Shown here: positions 10,354-20,428 of the stretch, piece by piece
Numbering within the stretch: position 1 is the first letter of the stretch
How the letters are laid out: every line of letters begins with the position of its first letter
NCBI GenBank assembly: GCA_029255685.2
Contig: CM055320.2
Span: 15,271,111-15,335,110 of the forward strand
Length of the DNA stretch: 64,000 bases
Source: Silene conica
Taxonomy: Eukaryota; Streptophyta; Magnoliopsida; Caryophyllales; Caryophyllaceae
Direction: 5' to 3'
Translations under genes and position numbers: made by a program
The notes under the pieces: generated by a model
Told to the model about the DNA's origin: nothing
What the model saw: the letters and a program-made list of their open reading frames with translations, nothing else
Database searches by the model: none

Positions 10354-10663
10354 GGAGGATTATACAATCAGATGTGTATATATTTGGTAGTATAAATTTC
10401 GAGTTTTATTACAAAGAATTTGACCTTATATGTATATTTTACGAGCTTTATTAAAAAGAATCCGATCGTCTTTATAAAACAATTGTAAATCAAAACATAA
10501 TATTGAAACTAAAAAAGAATACATATAAAACCCAAAATTTTTAATTTTTACACTAAAAAAATATAATGCATGAAATTGTTAAAAACTCAAAAAAAATTGC
10601 ATATAAGCTCAATTCGATTTATATTACATATACGATACTTATATATATCGAGATGTATAATCC
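10354..10663. mobile_element. MITE with GGATTATACA terminal inverted repeats
   Basis: GGATTATACA at 10354-10363 is matched by TGTATAATCC at 10654-10663. The interior is AT-rich with ACGAGCTTTATTAAAAAG and TTTATAAAA blocks. A second member at 55166-57328 is split by a Helitron; the alignment of the two defines the empty site. I could not settle the target duplication. Confidence 0.7.
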
Positions 10664-11113
10664 TATTTGTGCATAATCAATTATTTAATTGTAAATTCTT
10701 AAAATACATAAAAGATAACAGTGTTGTTTCAAAAAAGTAGATATGTAAAATTGATCCAGCAAAATTCCATAATATGATTACCTTCTAAATTCAATCATAC
10801 ATGACAGAAATTAACAATGTACAATTCCAGTTTTAAAGTCAATTACAATAGTCGTCACCATCATAGTCATACAATTCACACAATGTATACTCCATAAGTT
10901 CATATCACTCATCAAATTCCACCATGGAAACTCTCGTCTACGACCGTCTCACACTATAACCGTTTGAAATACTTTTATACTTACAAAATAATGACCTTCC
11001 ACACATCTTTCGACACAATAAGATTGTTCTCAAATTGAAAAATGACGCGCTTTCATTAAACAAAATCACAATCAGATTGCGACATCCCTTCATTAATCGG
11101 GGTGAAACCAATG

Positions 11114-11990
11114 TCAATGCGAGTAAGCCGTGCGATGAATGACACGATCCCTGAGAAGTCCATTGTAAAGGGCAACTCGATTTTCCGGCATTCTATTAAT
11201 TTGTTCATCTCTATTTTTCCTTGAGTTATTACGATTCGTATTATTTTGTCTTCTAAATACTTGATTATCTCCTTTTGGTTCCACCACATCCTCCGCAAAT
11301 CTCACCTTTTTCTTCTTTTTATCTCCCCTTCTTTCCCCTGTAGTTAAACTCCCATTTCTTTAGTCCAAACATATGAGAAACACAGACAAAAAAGCAGTCA
11401 CGTCTGTTAGAGTGTTCAACATGTTCTCGTAAGAGTCGAGACGATTTCAATCTTGCGTAAGACGGTTTTACACAAAAAGTATGTTAAAATCATTAAAACA
11501 AAACAAAATCATGAAAGAATTTATTTTCGACATACTTGTATACAACTCGCCTTACACAAATATTTGTTTTCTCCTGATACGGTCCCATTTAAATTTTAAA
11601 TAAAGCGCCCACGAAAATATCTATTTTTTTCAAAAAAGAAACAAACATAATATATCATGGAGTTATTATAATTTGAGACCGCGGCTTCTTAAATTCATCA
11701 GACGCGCGAAGCAAGAAAATTAGCGAACAACAACAATAATAACATCAGAGCTTTAAGCCTTTAATCCTAAAATAACTTGGAGTTGAGAATTAAAAAAAAA
11801 AAAAAAAAAAAAAGATACCTGAAGAGAGACAAGGGCGAAGAGCATGAATTGGGTTGACTTGAAAGTGTGAAATAGAGGGAGAAATAATGCATGATTTTTG
11901 GAGTTTGAATGCTAATAAAATGACAGTCCCAGAAAAAGCAGCCATGGCAGTGGCGAAGGCCACACCTTGGGAGTTGAGAATAGAAGACAT
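11114..11990 (-). CDS. two-exon gene for 131-residue membrane-anchored plant protein of unknown function
   Basis: Exon 1 is 11819-11990 and exon 2 is 11114-11337, joined by a phase-1 GT-AG intron (donor CAG|GTATC, acceptor TACAG|GGG). The spliced frame is open from ATG to TGA and gives 131 residues. Residues about 8-32 form one hydrophobic segment, then a Ser/Pro linker. A lysine-rich KKKKKVRFAEDVVEP block follows, and the C-terminus reads MPENRVALYNGLLRDRV. The V-x-FAEDVVEP and ALYNG-LRDRV blocks look like those of a small uncharacterised plant family; that resemblance is recollection, not a search. I chose ATG 11990, which gives a clean membrane segment; an upstream in-frame ATG at 12053 is possible. 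Isolated gene with transposon flanks. Confidence 0.72.
11792..11813. repeat. 22-bp homopolymer A (T on gene strand) beside a splice donor
   Basis: On the coding strand of the gene at 11114-11990, a run of 22 T begins five bases after the donor GT. It is a length-unstable tract sitting where it could influence splice-site use. Confidence 0.85.
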
Positions 11991-14002
11991 TGTAATTTTG
12001 TAGAGAGAGAAATCCAAACTGATTCCTAGAGGCAAATTAAAAGAGCCAACCACTATGTCATTGTGAAAAGGAGCCTTCTTTTTTATTTAATTTCAACTGT
12101 CACATGAAAGTTATTTAATTTATATTTTTAATTTAATTACATGTTAATTATTCTCTACTATTCAGTATAACTGTCTCATTGTCTATTTTCATCTATTCAC
12201 AATAATGTCCCGTTGTCTATTTTTAGTAAATGTTTATACTTATTTTAATCATTTTAACTCACAACACTACTTATTTTAATCAATTCTCTCCAATCTTGCT
12301 ACTTCACACATTATTTACAATAAACAAATGAATTCCTTAATTCTTGTGTCAAACCGGCAATGGGACAGTTATGCCGACTGAAAGGTAGTACTATAATAAT
12401 GTTATTGAGAAACCTTCTCCAAAATAAAATCAGAAAGTTATTTAATATATACTCCGTATTTTTTATGTTAAGTAACGAAGGACTTATATCCATCCGTTCT
12501 AAAATAATTGACGTTTTCATTTTACGAGGTGGGCCTTTGAATTCAATTTCTACAAAAATATATTGGTTGAAAAATTGAAAAATAACACCATAACTTTTTT
12601 TTACGAATTGTAATATGAGTATACATTTCAATATATTTAGTTATACATTTTGAGAGATATTGAAGAAAGAAATGAGTGTCTCAAAAGTGAGAATGACGAT
12701 TAAAAAAGAAGAGAGTTAGTATTACAATTTGTATAATCACAATTCACAACATGAATCTATAATAAGAATTTGTGAGTTTGAAGCATAGTAAGGAAGAAGC
12801 TTCGAAAGAGTATTGAAAGGGGGTTGGTGGGCAGTAGCCTAGTCTAACAAAGATCACAAAGATTGCGTCAACTATTTTTTGCTTGCATAAATACTTGGGA
12901 GTTTTTAATAAAAAAAATGCTTAAAATCAAAGAAAAGTTGAAAAGTGAGCTGGTATTGAAATCCTTTTCTATAAAAGAAATGACATTTCAAAATTTCTGA
13001 TTGGTTCCTTAATTTGAGGTAGATGGGCACAATTAATTTCTTTCCTTTAATTACTTTCTCCTCCAACTTCATTTGCGTTCCATTTTACAAATTTTCGATG
13101 CCAAAATATTCGTATTCGTATATTAAGTTTATGTTAAAAAATTTATTTACAGAAAAATTTATGCAAACAAAAAATTAAAATTAAAAATAAATATGTTCAA
13201 AGACTACGAATTAATAAATTTCAAATTAAGAAATTAAAAAATAACAACCTTAATAAATAATAATAAATAAAATATAGACAAGCAAATTCGATCATATAAT
13301 TATACACCAAATCTAACACAAAGAGCCAGATTATAATATCTCGATAAAAAGAACAAAAAATGATCAACTAAAATTAACTATCGGAGATAAAAAAAAAATA
13401 TGAATAATTATTTTGCATGTGGAAAAAATCAACTCTATATATGGTGATAATTTTTTCGGAACGTTAGAGGGTCGGAGTTTATATTTTATGATTGGTGTTT
13501 TTTTTGTAGTTAGAGGGTTGACCAATAATAATTTGGGTTAATTATGATATTTAAGGACTTAAGTTTAAACCGTAAATATAATATTTAGATGTTTACATAT
13601 TTTTATTAACTATTATCCGTTTTAAGTTTAAAACGGGTCAATATCTATTCTTTGGGCATATAGGACAAATATTTTACTTTTCATATGCATAATGTTATTA
13701 TTTTGTTTTGTTCATCATACACATATATATTTAAATCGTCTTAAATAAGAATGTGTTTATTTTCTATAACGTTGAGTTAATGCGTTGTTTTTATATACTT
13801 TTAAGTTAAGCGTATAGATTATTTATACATTTTACATCGGCATAACTGTATTATTAAAACATACATTTTTAAAATATATCCATCTTCTTATTTATTTTTT
13901 TAATTTAATAAAATTAAGCCCGTGCATTTTTTGCACGGGAGTAAAACTAGTACTCTAATAAAGTTATCAAAATAAGATATTTAGGATTAATACAAATTAT
14001 TA
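11991..14002. other. AT-rich upstream region; degenerate MITE pieces and a Helitron-like 3' end
   Basis: No gene seen. At 12150-12400 there are decayed pieces resembling the Stowaway-like element at 37015 (TGTCCCGTTGTC, GGGACAGTTAT). At 13919-13939 the stem CCCGTGCA / TGCACGGG is followed by AGTAAAACTAG and T, a typical Helitron 3' end (last base 13950). A possible 5' end, TCTATATATGGTGATAA, is at 13434, which would give an element of about 517 bp, but its left flank is not A. Confidence 0.45.
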
Positions 14003-14287
14003 CTCCCTCCACACCATTTTTTTGGTCACATTTTTTCCAAAATTTATCTCGTTTTTATTGTCTCATTACCTAATTTAATATGATAATTTGCGAAATTATC
14101 CCTCACCGTATCAATATTGTAATGTCACTCTTATTTTTAATTAAAGGGGTGGAATAGTAATTGTATCAATATTGTAATGTCACTTATTTTTAATTAAAGG
14201 GGTGGAATAGTAATTTTATCTTATTTGTTAAATCATTCCCAAAAAGGAAAGTTTGACAATAAAAGTAGGATGGAGTCATGGAGGTAG
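14003..14287. mobile_element. Stowaway-like MITE with internal duplication
   Basis: It begins CTCCCTCCACACC and ends with the rough inverse near GGAGGTAG, flanked by TA on both sides. Inside, a unit of about 55 bp (GTATCAATATTGTAATGTCA to GGAATAGTAATT) is present twice in tandem at about 14108-14215. Confidence 0.6.
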
Positions 14288-14985
14288 TATTAAGAAGAAA
14301 ATATTCATTTTAAAGTTAAAACATGGATTTTTTTTATGACGAGAGGGTTGAATCTTCGGTCTCATGCATTTCCACACCACCATATAAATCATGTAAGCTA
14401 CCCCTTCGGGGGCTGCAGTACCTAGGATCTCTCAACTACTGCATTTCTGGAAGTTTCAAGGTTTAACTCATCCAGGTACCACTGGACTAACACCATTTAG
14501 TTAACATGTTAAATATTAATCAGATACATAAATGAAGATAAAAGAAAATATTTTTTTCACACCAGAATTTTGTCCAACACTCAAAAGTTTCAGCCCGTCT
14601 TACCTGTGATAGTCACAAGCTTGTAACCTCTCATACCCCCTCGCAGTTGCCCTCTTCTCTTGCCCTTCCACTTTTAAGCTTGTCTCATTTCAAAACCTTA
14701 TGACACATTTAACCTTTACAAAAATGAGAATTTGTGTAAACGTTTTAGTTATAAAACTGATATCTTCATCTTAGGAGATGGAGAATAACTCTTGGATTAC
14801 CTTTCATTAGTCTTGACGCTTGTGTATGACCGCCTGACATACATATTTATGAAATTTACATTAGAAGCAAAGTTAACACGGAGAGATATAAGAAATATCG
14901 AAAGTGTATCATTAAAAACGTTAATATAACTTTCTCAATTTTAATATAAAAACAGATATATTGGCAAAAATAGAATATTTAAGTA
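14288..14985. other. noncoding, nothing recognised
   Basis: No ORF with recognisable content. The stretch at 14590-14660 (CAGCCCGTCTTACC, TCACAAGCTTGTAACC) echoes the CCGTCACAAG MITE family but lacks clear ends. Confidence 0.4.
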
Positions 14986-15181
14986 CTACCTCCATTTTCT
15001 ATGATGTTCCCCTTTCCGTTTTGATCTAATAACATTGATGTTCCCTCTTTCCTCTTTTGGACAACTTTTTATGGTCCAAAATCAATTTCATGTGGGGTCA
15101 TGTGTATTGTGTGATCCAAATTAATTCCCTTATTTCTTGTGTTAAAATAAAAAAAGGAACAACACAAAAAATCGGAAAGAG
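14986..15181. mobile_element. Stowaway-like MITE, family of 58646
   Basis: It is flanked by TA. It shares the segment TTTATGGTCCAAAATCAATT and following GTGGGGT with the element at 58646-58842, and both are just under 200 bp. The left end CTACCTCC is decayed relative to the CTCCCTCCGAG of the other copy. Confidence 0.65.
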
Positions 15182-15429
15182 TATTAGCAAAAACTTGCCT
15201 AACCTATAGTGAAATGTTATTTTGAATAATAACAAGAGTCCTCGGTACATTTGTTGTCTTATTCTGTGTCTTCACTTCATACATAGTCTGACACATCAAC
15301 TAATTAGCAATATATGTATTGCATATTTTATTTTTACAATATTAATGCGTCGGAAGGAAAATGGAGTGCAAAATGAAATGTGCCACTAGAGTAAGATATA
15401 AGATCTTTACAATTCGGGGAGAGGCTAAT

Positions 15430-15590
15430 TGTTGATAAAGTTATTCAGGGGTGAACCGCGAGGTGTCAGTTCAGTGTTAGTTGGGTTAAAATTTAAAGTT
15501 TGTAGAAATACAGGAGTCGCAGGAGTTGAGATGCTCAAGTTCGACTACTAGCTGAGACGATGACCACTTAGCCACCCCATCCTCCGAAGC
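15430..15590 (-). repeat. tRNA-derived SINE-like head (tentative)
   Basis: On the minus strand GGCTAAGTGGTCA resembles a pol III A box, and about 35 bp later TAGTCGAACTTGAG resembles a degenerate B box. This arrangement is expected at the 5' end of plant SINEs. The downstream body and a tail are not delimited, so this is weak. Confidence 0.3.
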
Positions 15591-15631
15591 CATTGTCCAT
15601 GTGGAAAAAAAAGCTATTCACAGGTGAGGTG

Positions 15632-15905
15632 TAGACTTGACAAAATTATCTTTATCGGAATGACTCGACTCAAATAACCTAACCCCAACACAACCCGACA
15701 CCCGAATTGAACTGTTCCAGACTTCCGGTATAACCCCGCCCGATTTTTATTGTTACAAAATGATTATTATAACCATTAACTTGATAATGTGTTTTTGAAG
15801 AAGACACGAATCTGAAATATTCCGGCTTAACCCCACCAAACCTAAAACATGCAGATATGAAATAACGCAATAAAAATTATCCGACTCGATTGACCCGTTT
15901 AGACA
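15632..15905 (+). mobile_element. hAT-type nonautonomous element fragment
   Basis: The left end TAGACTTGACAAAATTATC matches the left terminus TAGACCTGGCAAAAGTATAC of the element at 18551. The interior has the same ACCCGA-rich character, and the right part ends ATTGACCCGTTTAGACACG where the better copy has ATTGACCCGTTGGCCACC. The right terminus is decayed. Confidence 0.5.
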
Positions 15906-16015
15906 CGTGACGTGTGGCACTATGTAATCTGTATCATACTGGCCAATCGTCTCTTTAATTTTGTCAGCTTGCTAAGAAACGATTTCACATGCAAGTAACC
16001 ATTAAAGTAAGACAC

Positions 16016-16210
16016 AAATTCTTATTCGCAACGGCACTATCCGTCGCAAGCTTGTGACGGATATCGTTTTCTCTCACAAAATACCCACTTTTTCTCTCTC
16101 TCCAACACTATTCATGTGATCCCCTTTCTCCACTAACTCATTTTGTATCCATTTTATCTCACAAAAGATCCGTGACAAATGGTGACCCGTCGCAAGCAAG
16201 ACTTACTGAA
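16016..16210 (+). mobile_element. CCGTCACAAG-type MITE, cluster copy 1
   Basis: It starts ACAAATTCTTATTCGCAACGG and ends CGTCGCAAGCAAGACTTACTGAA. The two ends are imperfect inverse complements (CTTATTCGCAACGG against CTTGCTTGCGACGG). The interior has TCTCACAAAATACCCACT. It is the first of three neighbouring members. Confidence 0.6.
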
Positions 16211-16382
16211 AGTAAGATATGTCTTTGAGTGTGTTTCACACCCTTCATTATTCAAAGTATTTGTAATACTTCGTCAAAACTTGTCGGGAATAAATGGAGT
16301 AATTTGATAAAGAATAAATGGGTAAGAGCGTAAGAATACATCATCTAATTATCGGAGTTGATTATTTGGACATAATTTTTTT

Positions 16383-16568
16383 CACAAATTCTCATTTGTG
16401 ACGGCGGTATTCGTCACAAGTTTATGACGGATACCATTTTCTCTCATAAAATACCCATAATAGGTGAGTGGGAAAGCACATGAGGTGCCCCACCTTATCC
16501 CCTCCCCTTTTTGTGAAAGGTCACAAGCTTGTGACGGGATTAGCCCGTCACAAGCAAGACCTACTGAA
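16383..16568 (+). mobile_element. CCGTCACAAG-type MITE, cluster copy 2
   Basis: It has the same termini (CACAAATTCTCATTTGTGACGG to CCGTCACAAGCAAGACCTACTGAA) and the same interior landmark TCTCATAAAATACCCA. A Shine-through ORF inside this copy is not meaningful because it spans the repeat. Confidence 0.62.
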
Positions 16569-16700
16569 TTTTTTTTCCTAGGTCCGTCCTCAATCCTTCT
16601 TTTTGAAATTTTGATTTCAGAGATTCTGTTATATTCAAGTGTGATAAATTTAGGTCTAAATTGAATGGTTTGTTACTTTTGGTTTTATGATCAATCTTTT

Positions 16701-16893
16701 CTCAAATTCTCATTTGTGACGACATTATCTGTCGCAAATTTGTGATGGTTCAAATAAAATTCATATTGAGAAATAAAGACAAACTATTTGTGATTTTTTA
16801 TGCACTTTCATTCTTGTCTTATCTAATCAAGTGAGTGTACTTGATCCGTCGCAAACTTGTAACGGATATACCCGTCACAAGAGAGACTTATTG
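16701..16893 (+). mobile_element. CCGTCACAAG-type MITE, cluster copy 3
   Basis: It starts CTCAAATTCTCATTTGTGACG and ends CCCGTCACAAGAGAGACTTATTGA. It is more diverged in the interior than the first two copies. About 130-170 bp of unrelated AT-rich sequence separates each pair in the cluster. Confidence 0.58.
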
Positions 16894-17080
16894 ATCTTTT
16901 AGATTTTGTAAGATAATCTAATATTTTAGACTTAAAATAACTATAAACTCAATAATAACAATTAAGTTAGTCTTGGGGATGTTTGATAAACGGCGCATTG
17001 TTGAAATTTCAGCATATTTAAGGCTTTTAGTATGTTTGACTCACCAATTTACTATTTTGAGCATTTGGTAAATAACATAT

Positions 17081-18250
17081 TTTTTTTGGTACGAAAAGAG
17101 GGGACGCGACCCCAAAAGACAAAAACTAGACTAAATAGCTACTAAACGGGAAAGGGCAACCCCTAAAGATTTTCACGAAGGATAGTGTGAAGCTCATCTG
17201 GTGGAATATTTATAATCTTAGTGCTTGTGGGTGAATGTATTCCTGCATTAATTAGTCAATCTGCTATTAAGTTTGCTTCTCTAAAAACATGCTCAATCTT
17301 AACAACTCATATGATCATTTAAATCAACTCTTTGCATCGTAGAACCAAAGGTCCTAAATTATTATCGAGTAACTGATCATTTTGCACAAAATTGACGCGG
17401 GTCAAGTTGTTCATGTGAATAAGGACTTTATTCAAACCCATAACCCTTGCTCGTTCCAGTCCAACGACCGAAGATCGCATCTTCGCTCTCATGGAAGTGC
17501 AAATACCGCAAGAGAATAAAAAAGCGGATCGGAGACAATATTCCCCGTTTTATCTCGAATTAATCCTCCACATCCCGCTATACCCGGGTTACCTTTGGAA
17601 GCACCATCAGTATTGAGCAAAAACCAACCATGGGGATAGTTGCCCCATCTAATAAATATTTCCTCATACACAGGACTAGGGGTTGGGATAAAAAGTAAGA
17701 AGGGATTAAAGGCCCTTTTAGCCGCCTCAAATTGCTGGTATAGAAAGCGTCTAGGTGCCAATGGATTCTCTTCACTATGGCCAAATGTGACATTATTTTG
17801 CCAATGCCACAACCACTAAAATGTAATAGCAAATTTCATAGACCAAAAATTTGAGGAGGACGGCGTGCCATAACTAGCATTAAGTGTAATCCAAGAAGAA
17901 AATGTAGATGTATAAAAGGAGTCCAACGCCGCACCTTCTCCTAGTTCGTTCCATATTCCCATCGAGAAAGGACAATGACCAAACAAGTGGTCAGAAGCCT
18001 TGTCTTATGAGAAACATCGAGGGCAGGCGGGGTCATCAGCTAAACCTCATCGCACCTGATTGTAATTTATCATAATTCTTCAGTGAGCTGCTAACCAAAT
18101 AAACATGTGAATTCTTTGTTGGACCGGAAGCTTCCAAATGATGTGCCAGGTGATAAGATTCGGATATGGAGGAATCTCTACATCTTTAATAATTTTCGAA
18201 GCTGATTTGATTGAAAATTTCCCATTTGAACTACCGTTCCAATAATCCTA
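17081..18250 (-). pseudogene. LINE 3' remnant: zf-RVT and RNase H
   Basis: Read on the minus strand from 18250, the sequence gives a GKFSIKSA-type linker, a zf-RVT region (CPRC, then HLFGHCPF), and at 17489-17812 an RNase H start with NTDGASKGNPG. A tail reading HVFREANLIADWL follows, near 17290. Several stops and frameshifts interrupt it. The 3' end is marked by an A-tract (T7 on the plus strand at about 17081). It is a 5'-truncated and decayed insertion unrelated in detail to the LINE at 332. Confidence 0.82.
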
Positions 18251-18342
18251 AGACAGTTTCTTTCCCTATTGCTTCTCTATTTCACCGTCTCTTGCACCTT
18301 GATGTATCCGTCGCAAATATTACTACGCGAATGAAGAGTTCA

Positions 18343-19757
18343 TGTAACACCCCTCTATTTGTCGTATGGGTAACTCGGTCGAGTTGGTTACACTCGATCG
18401 AGTCGACCCAAGGTCTGTTTTGTTGTTTAGTTGTGACCCAACTCGACCAAGTACCTCGTACTCGGTCGAGATAGTCGAACTCGGTCGATTTGACGTAACT
18501 CGACCGAGGTAACTCAACTCGATTGAGTTGGCCAGTAACTCGGCCGAGCTTAGACCTGGCAAAAGTATACCGAACCCGAAAAATCGATCGAAAATAACTG
18601 AATCGACACCTGACCGTACACCCGAAAGAAATAACTGAAGTTCACCCCGAAACCTGAATCGACCTGAACTGATTCGAAATCGAACTGAATTTGTAATATC
18701 CGAAATAGACCCGTGATTTAATGAACCTGAACCGTTTAACATGAATTGTTTTAATCCGAACCGATATATACCTGAACCGACTTCAACCCGTACATTGATG
18801 ACTAAAACCCAATATTGAAACCCGAAATAACCCGAATGTACCTAAGCGTCATATCCAGGGTGTCTTTTTGTACATAAGTATCACCCTTATGACGTCAATG
18901 AATTAATATTATATCGTAATTATACAAAAAAACATTATATATTACGTTTTTTGAAAACATTATTTGTATTATATCCAATGTTTTGAATAAAGACCTAATC
19001 CATTGACATCCGAACCGATTTTGACCTGACTCGAATCTTATCTGCTCTGATATTGACCCGACTCGAACCTTATTTGCACCGATAATGACCCAACTCGAAC
19101 TTGAACCGACCCGAAATATATACAATCAATTAAAACTGGAAACCGAATCCAGCCTGAGTTGAACCGAACTGAAATCGAAAAAGAAGATAAACCGAAATAA
19201 CCCGATCCGAAAGAACCCGAACCGAAACTGATCCGATTGACCCGTTGGCCACCTCTAGCCGAGCTAGTTTTTCTACGTGAGCGTCACGGTCACTTTATAA
19301 AAGAATTTGAGAAGTTAAAAATCAGAATTACCCTAATTAGTTGCCATCATTCACCTTCTTCTCTCAAACCTCTCACCCTAAAATCTTTAGAAGTTTATAT
19401 CGGAGTCTAGTTGCGTCGATCATCTTAGCCTAGCATCGTCACCGTCAAGTAAGTTTCGTATTCATTATTAGTATGCTTTAAGATAAATATGTTTGTAACT
19501 ATGGTTATTAATACGCTATATGTTATCATAGGAGGAGAATTCATAGAAGAAAGGTGGAAGAATATATTCAGATCTTGCTTTACGTGATTTGCCTTGAGGT
19601 AGGGTTTCCCTACTAGTTATTGTTATTTGTGGTTGTGACGATCTTTTGTTGCTTGTATAAATGATGTCATTGCGTTATTGATGATTGATTTAGGAACATA
19701 TGTTTGGGATCCTTGACGGGAAACAATTCTCAACCCTAACTACGATCGTTTTTCGAT
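18343..19757 (+). mobile_element. family A LTR, copy B, right-truncated, split by hAT-type element
   Basis: It starts TGTAACACCCCTC as in copy A. It has the palindrome-rich 5' part (ACTCGGTCGAGT, ACTCGATCGAGT, ACTCGACCGAG), a TATA-like TTTATAAAAG near 19295 and a leader. It also has a block matching copy A around AGGAGGA(G)ATTCATAGA and GAGGTAGGGTTTCCCTACT. Similarity stops near 19757 inside the GGATC...CGATCGT block, so the 3' end is missing. The hAT-type insertion takes up 18551-19257. Confidence 0.8.
18551..19257 (+). mobile_element. nonautonomous hAT-type element, 707 bp, 8-bp TSD
   Basis: A perfect 8-bp duplication GCCGAGCT flanks it (18543-18550, 19258-19265). The left end is TAGACCTGGCAAAAG; the right end read inward is TAGAGGTGGCCAACGG, matching the TAGRGGTGGC-type hAT terminus. 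The body is made of degenerate ACCCGAACCGA-like repeats around an AT-rich centre and encodes no transposase. The insertion interrupts the palindrome cluster of LTR copy B. Confidence 0.88.
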
Positions 19758-20078
19758 AAAAATAAAAAAAATAAAATTATTAGATTGCAAACACAAAAAT
19801 ATCTTCAATAAAATACTGCATTTTATTTACCTTTGTTTTCATCTTTCCTAAAGCTTCTAATACTCAACAATGGAGGTAGATTATTAGGTCAGCTCAACAT
19901 TGATCACATTAGAAGAAGATATAATGAAACAATATTAGACAAAATATGAAAAATATAACAAATGGTCACATTCACACTTACCCTTGAAATCGAGTTAAAA
20001 TTTGGATAGTACAATCCAATTAGGTGTATATATCAACTTGTTTCGTCTTATATACCCACATGGGTAATACATAATTAC

Positions 20079-20125
20079 TCCGTCGTAAATTTGTGACGGA
20101 TATACCCGTCACAAGGAAGACTTGC
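20079..20125 (+). repeat. CCGTCACAAG-type MITE fragment
   Basis: This is the 3' half of the family seen at 16 kb: CCGTCGTAAATTTGTGACGG, then ATATACCCGTCACAAGGAAGACTT. It lies about 300 bp downstream of the PLD stop codon. Confidence 0.5.
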
Positions 20126-20428
20126 GGCTTCTTTTAGATAGTTTAATTAAGATTTTAGAAAAGTCAAGTATGACACTCAATACACAACACAGTCGAGATT
20201 TAAACACAAATCTTATTAGTATAAATTAATCATACTCCGTATGAAACGAACCTCACACAAAAGAAAACAAGTTTTACAACCCCACAAGAATAAACATTGT
20301 TGCACAAGGTAAAGAAGGTATACATTCAACCCCATTGTTTAAGCACAACAAAAAAACACGGCGTTTGCGACGGATATGGTTTGATGTAGGGCTGAGAATG
20401 GGAGCTATAGTACATTCAAGTCCACTGC

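Noticed and set aside
10180-10395. 71-residue plus-strand ORF
   Set aside because: It runs into the MITE at 10354 and shows no conserved features.
16464-16664. 66-residue ORF at the second MITE of the cluster
   Set aside because: It spans the MITE boundary, so it is not a gene.
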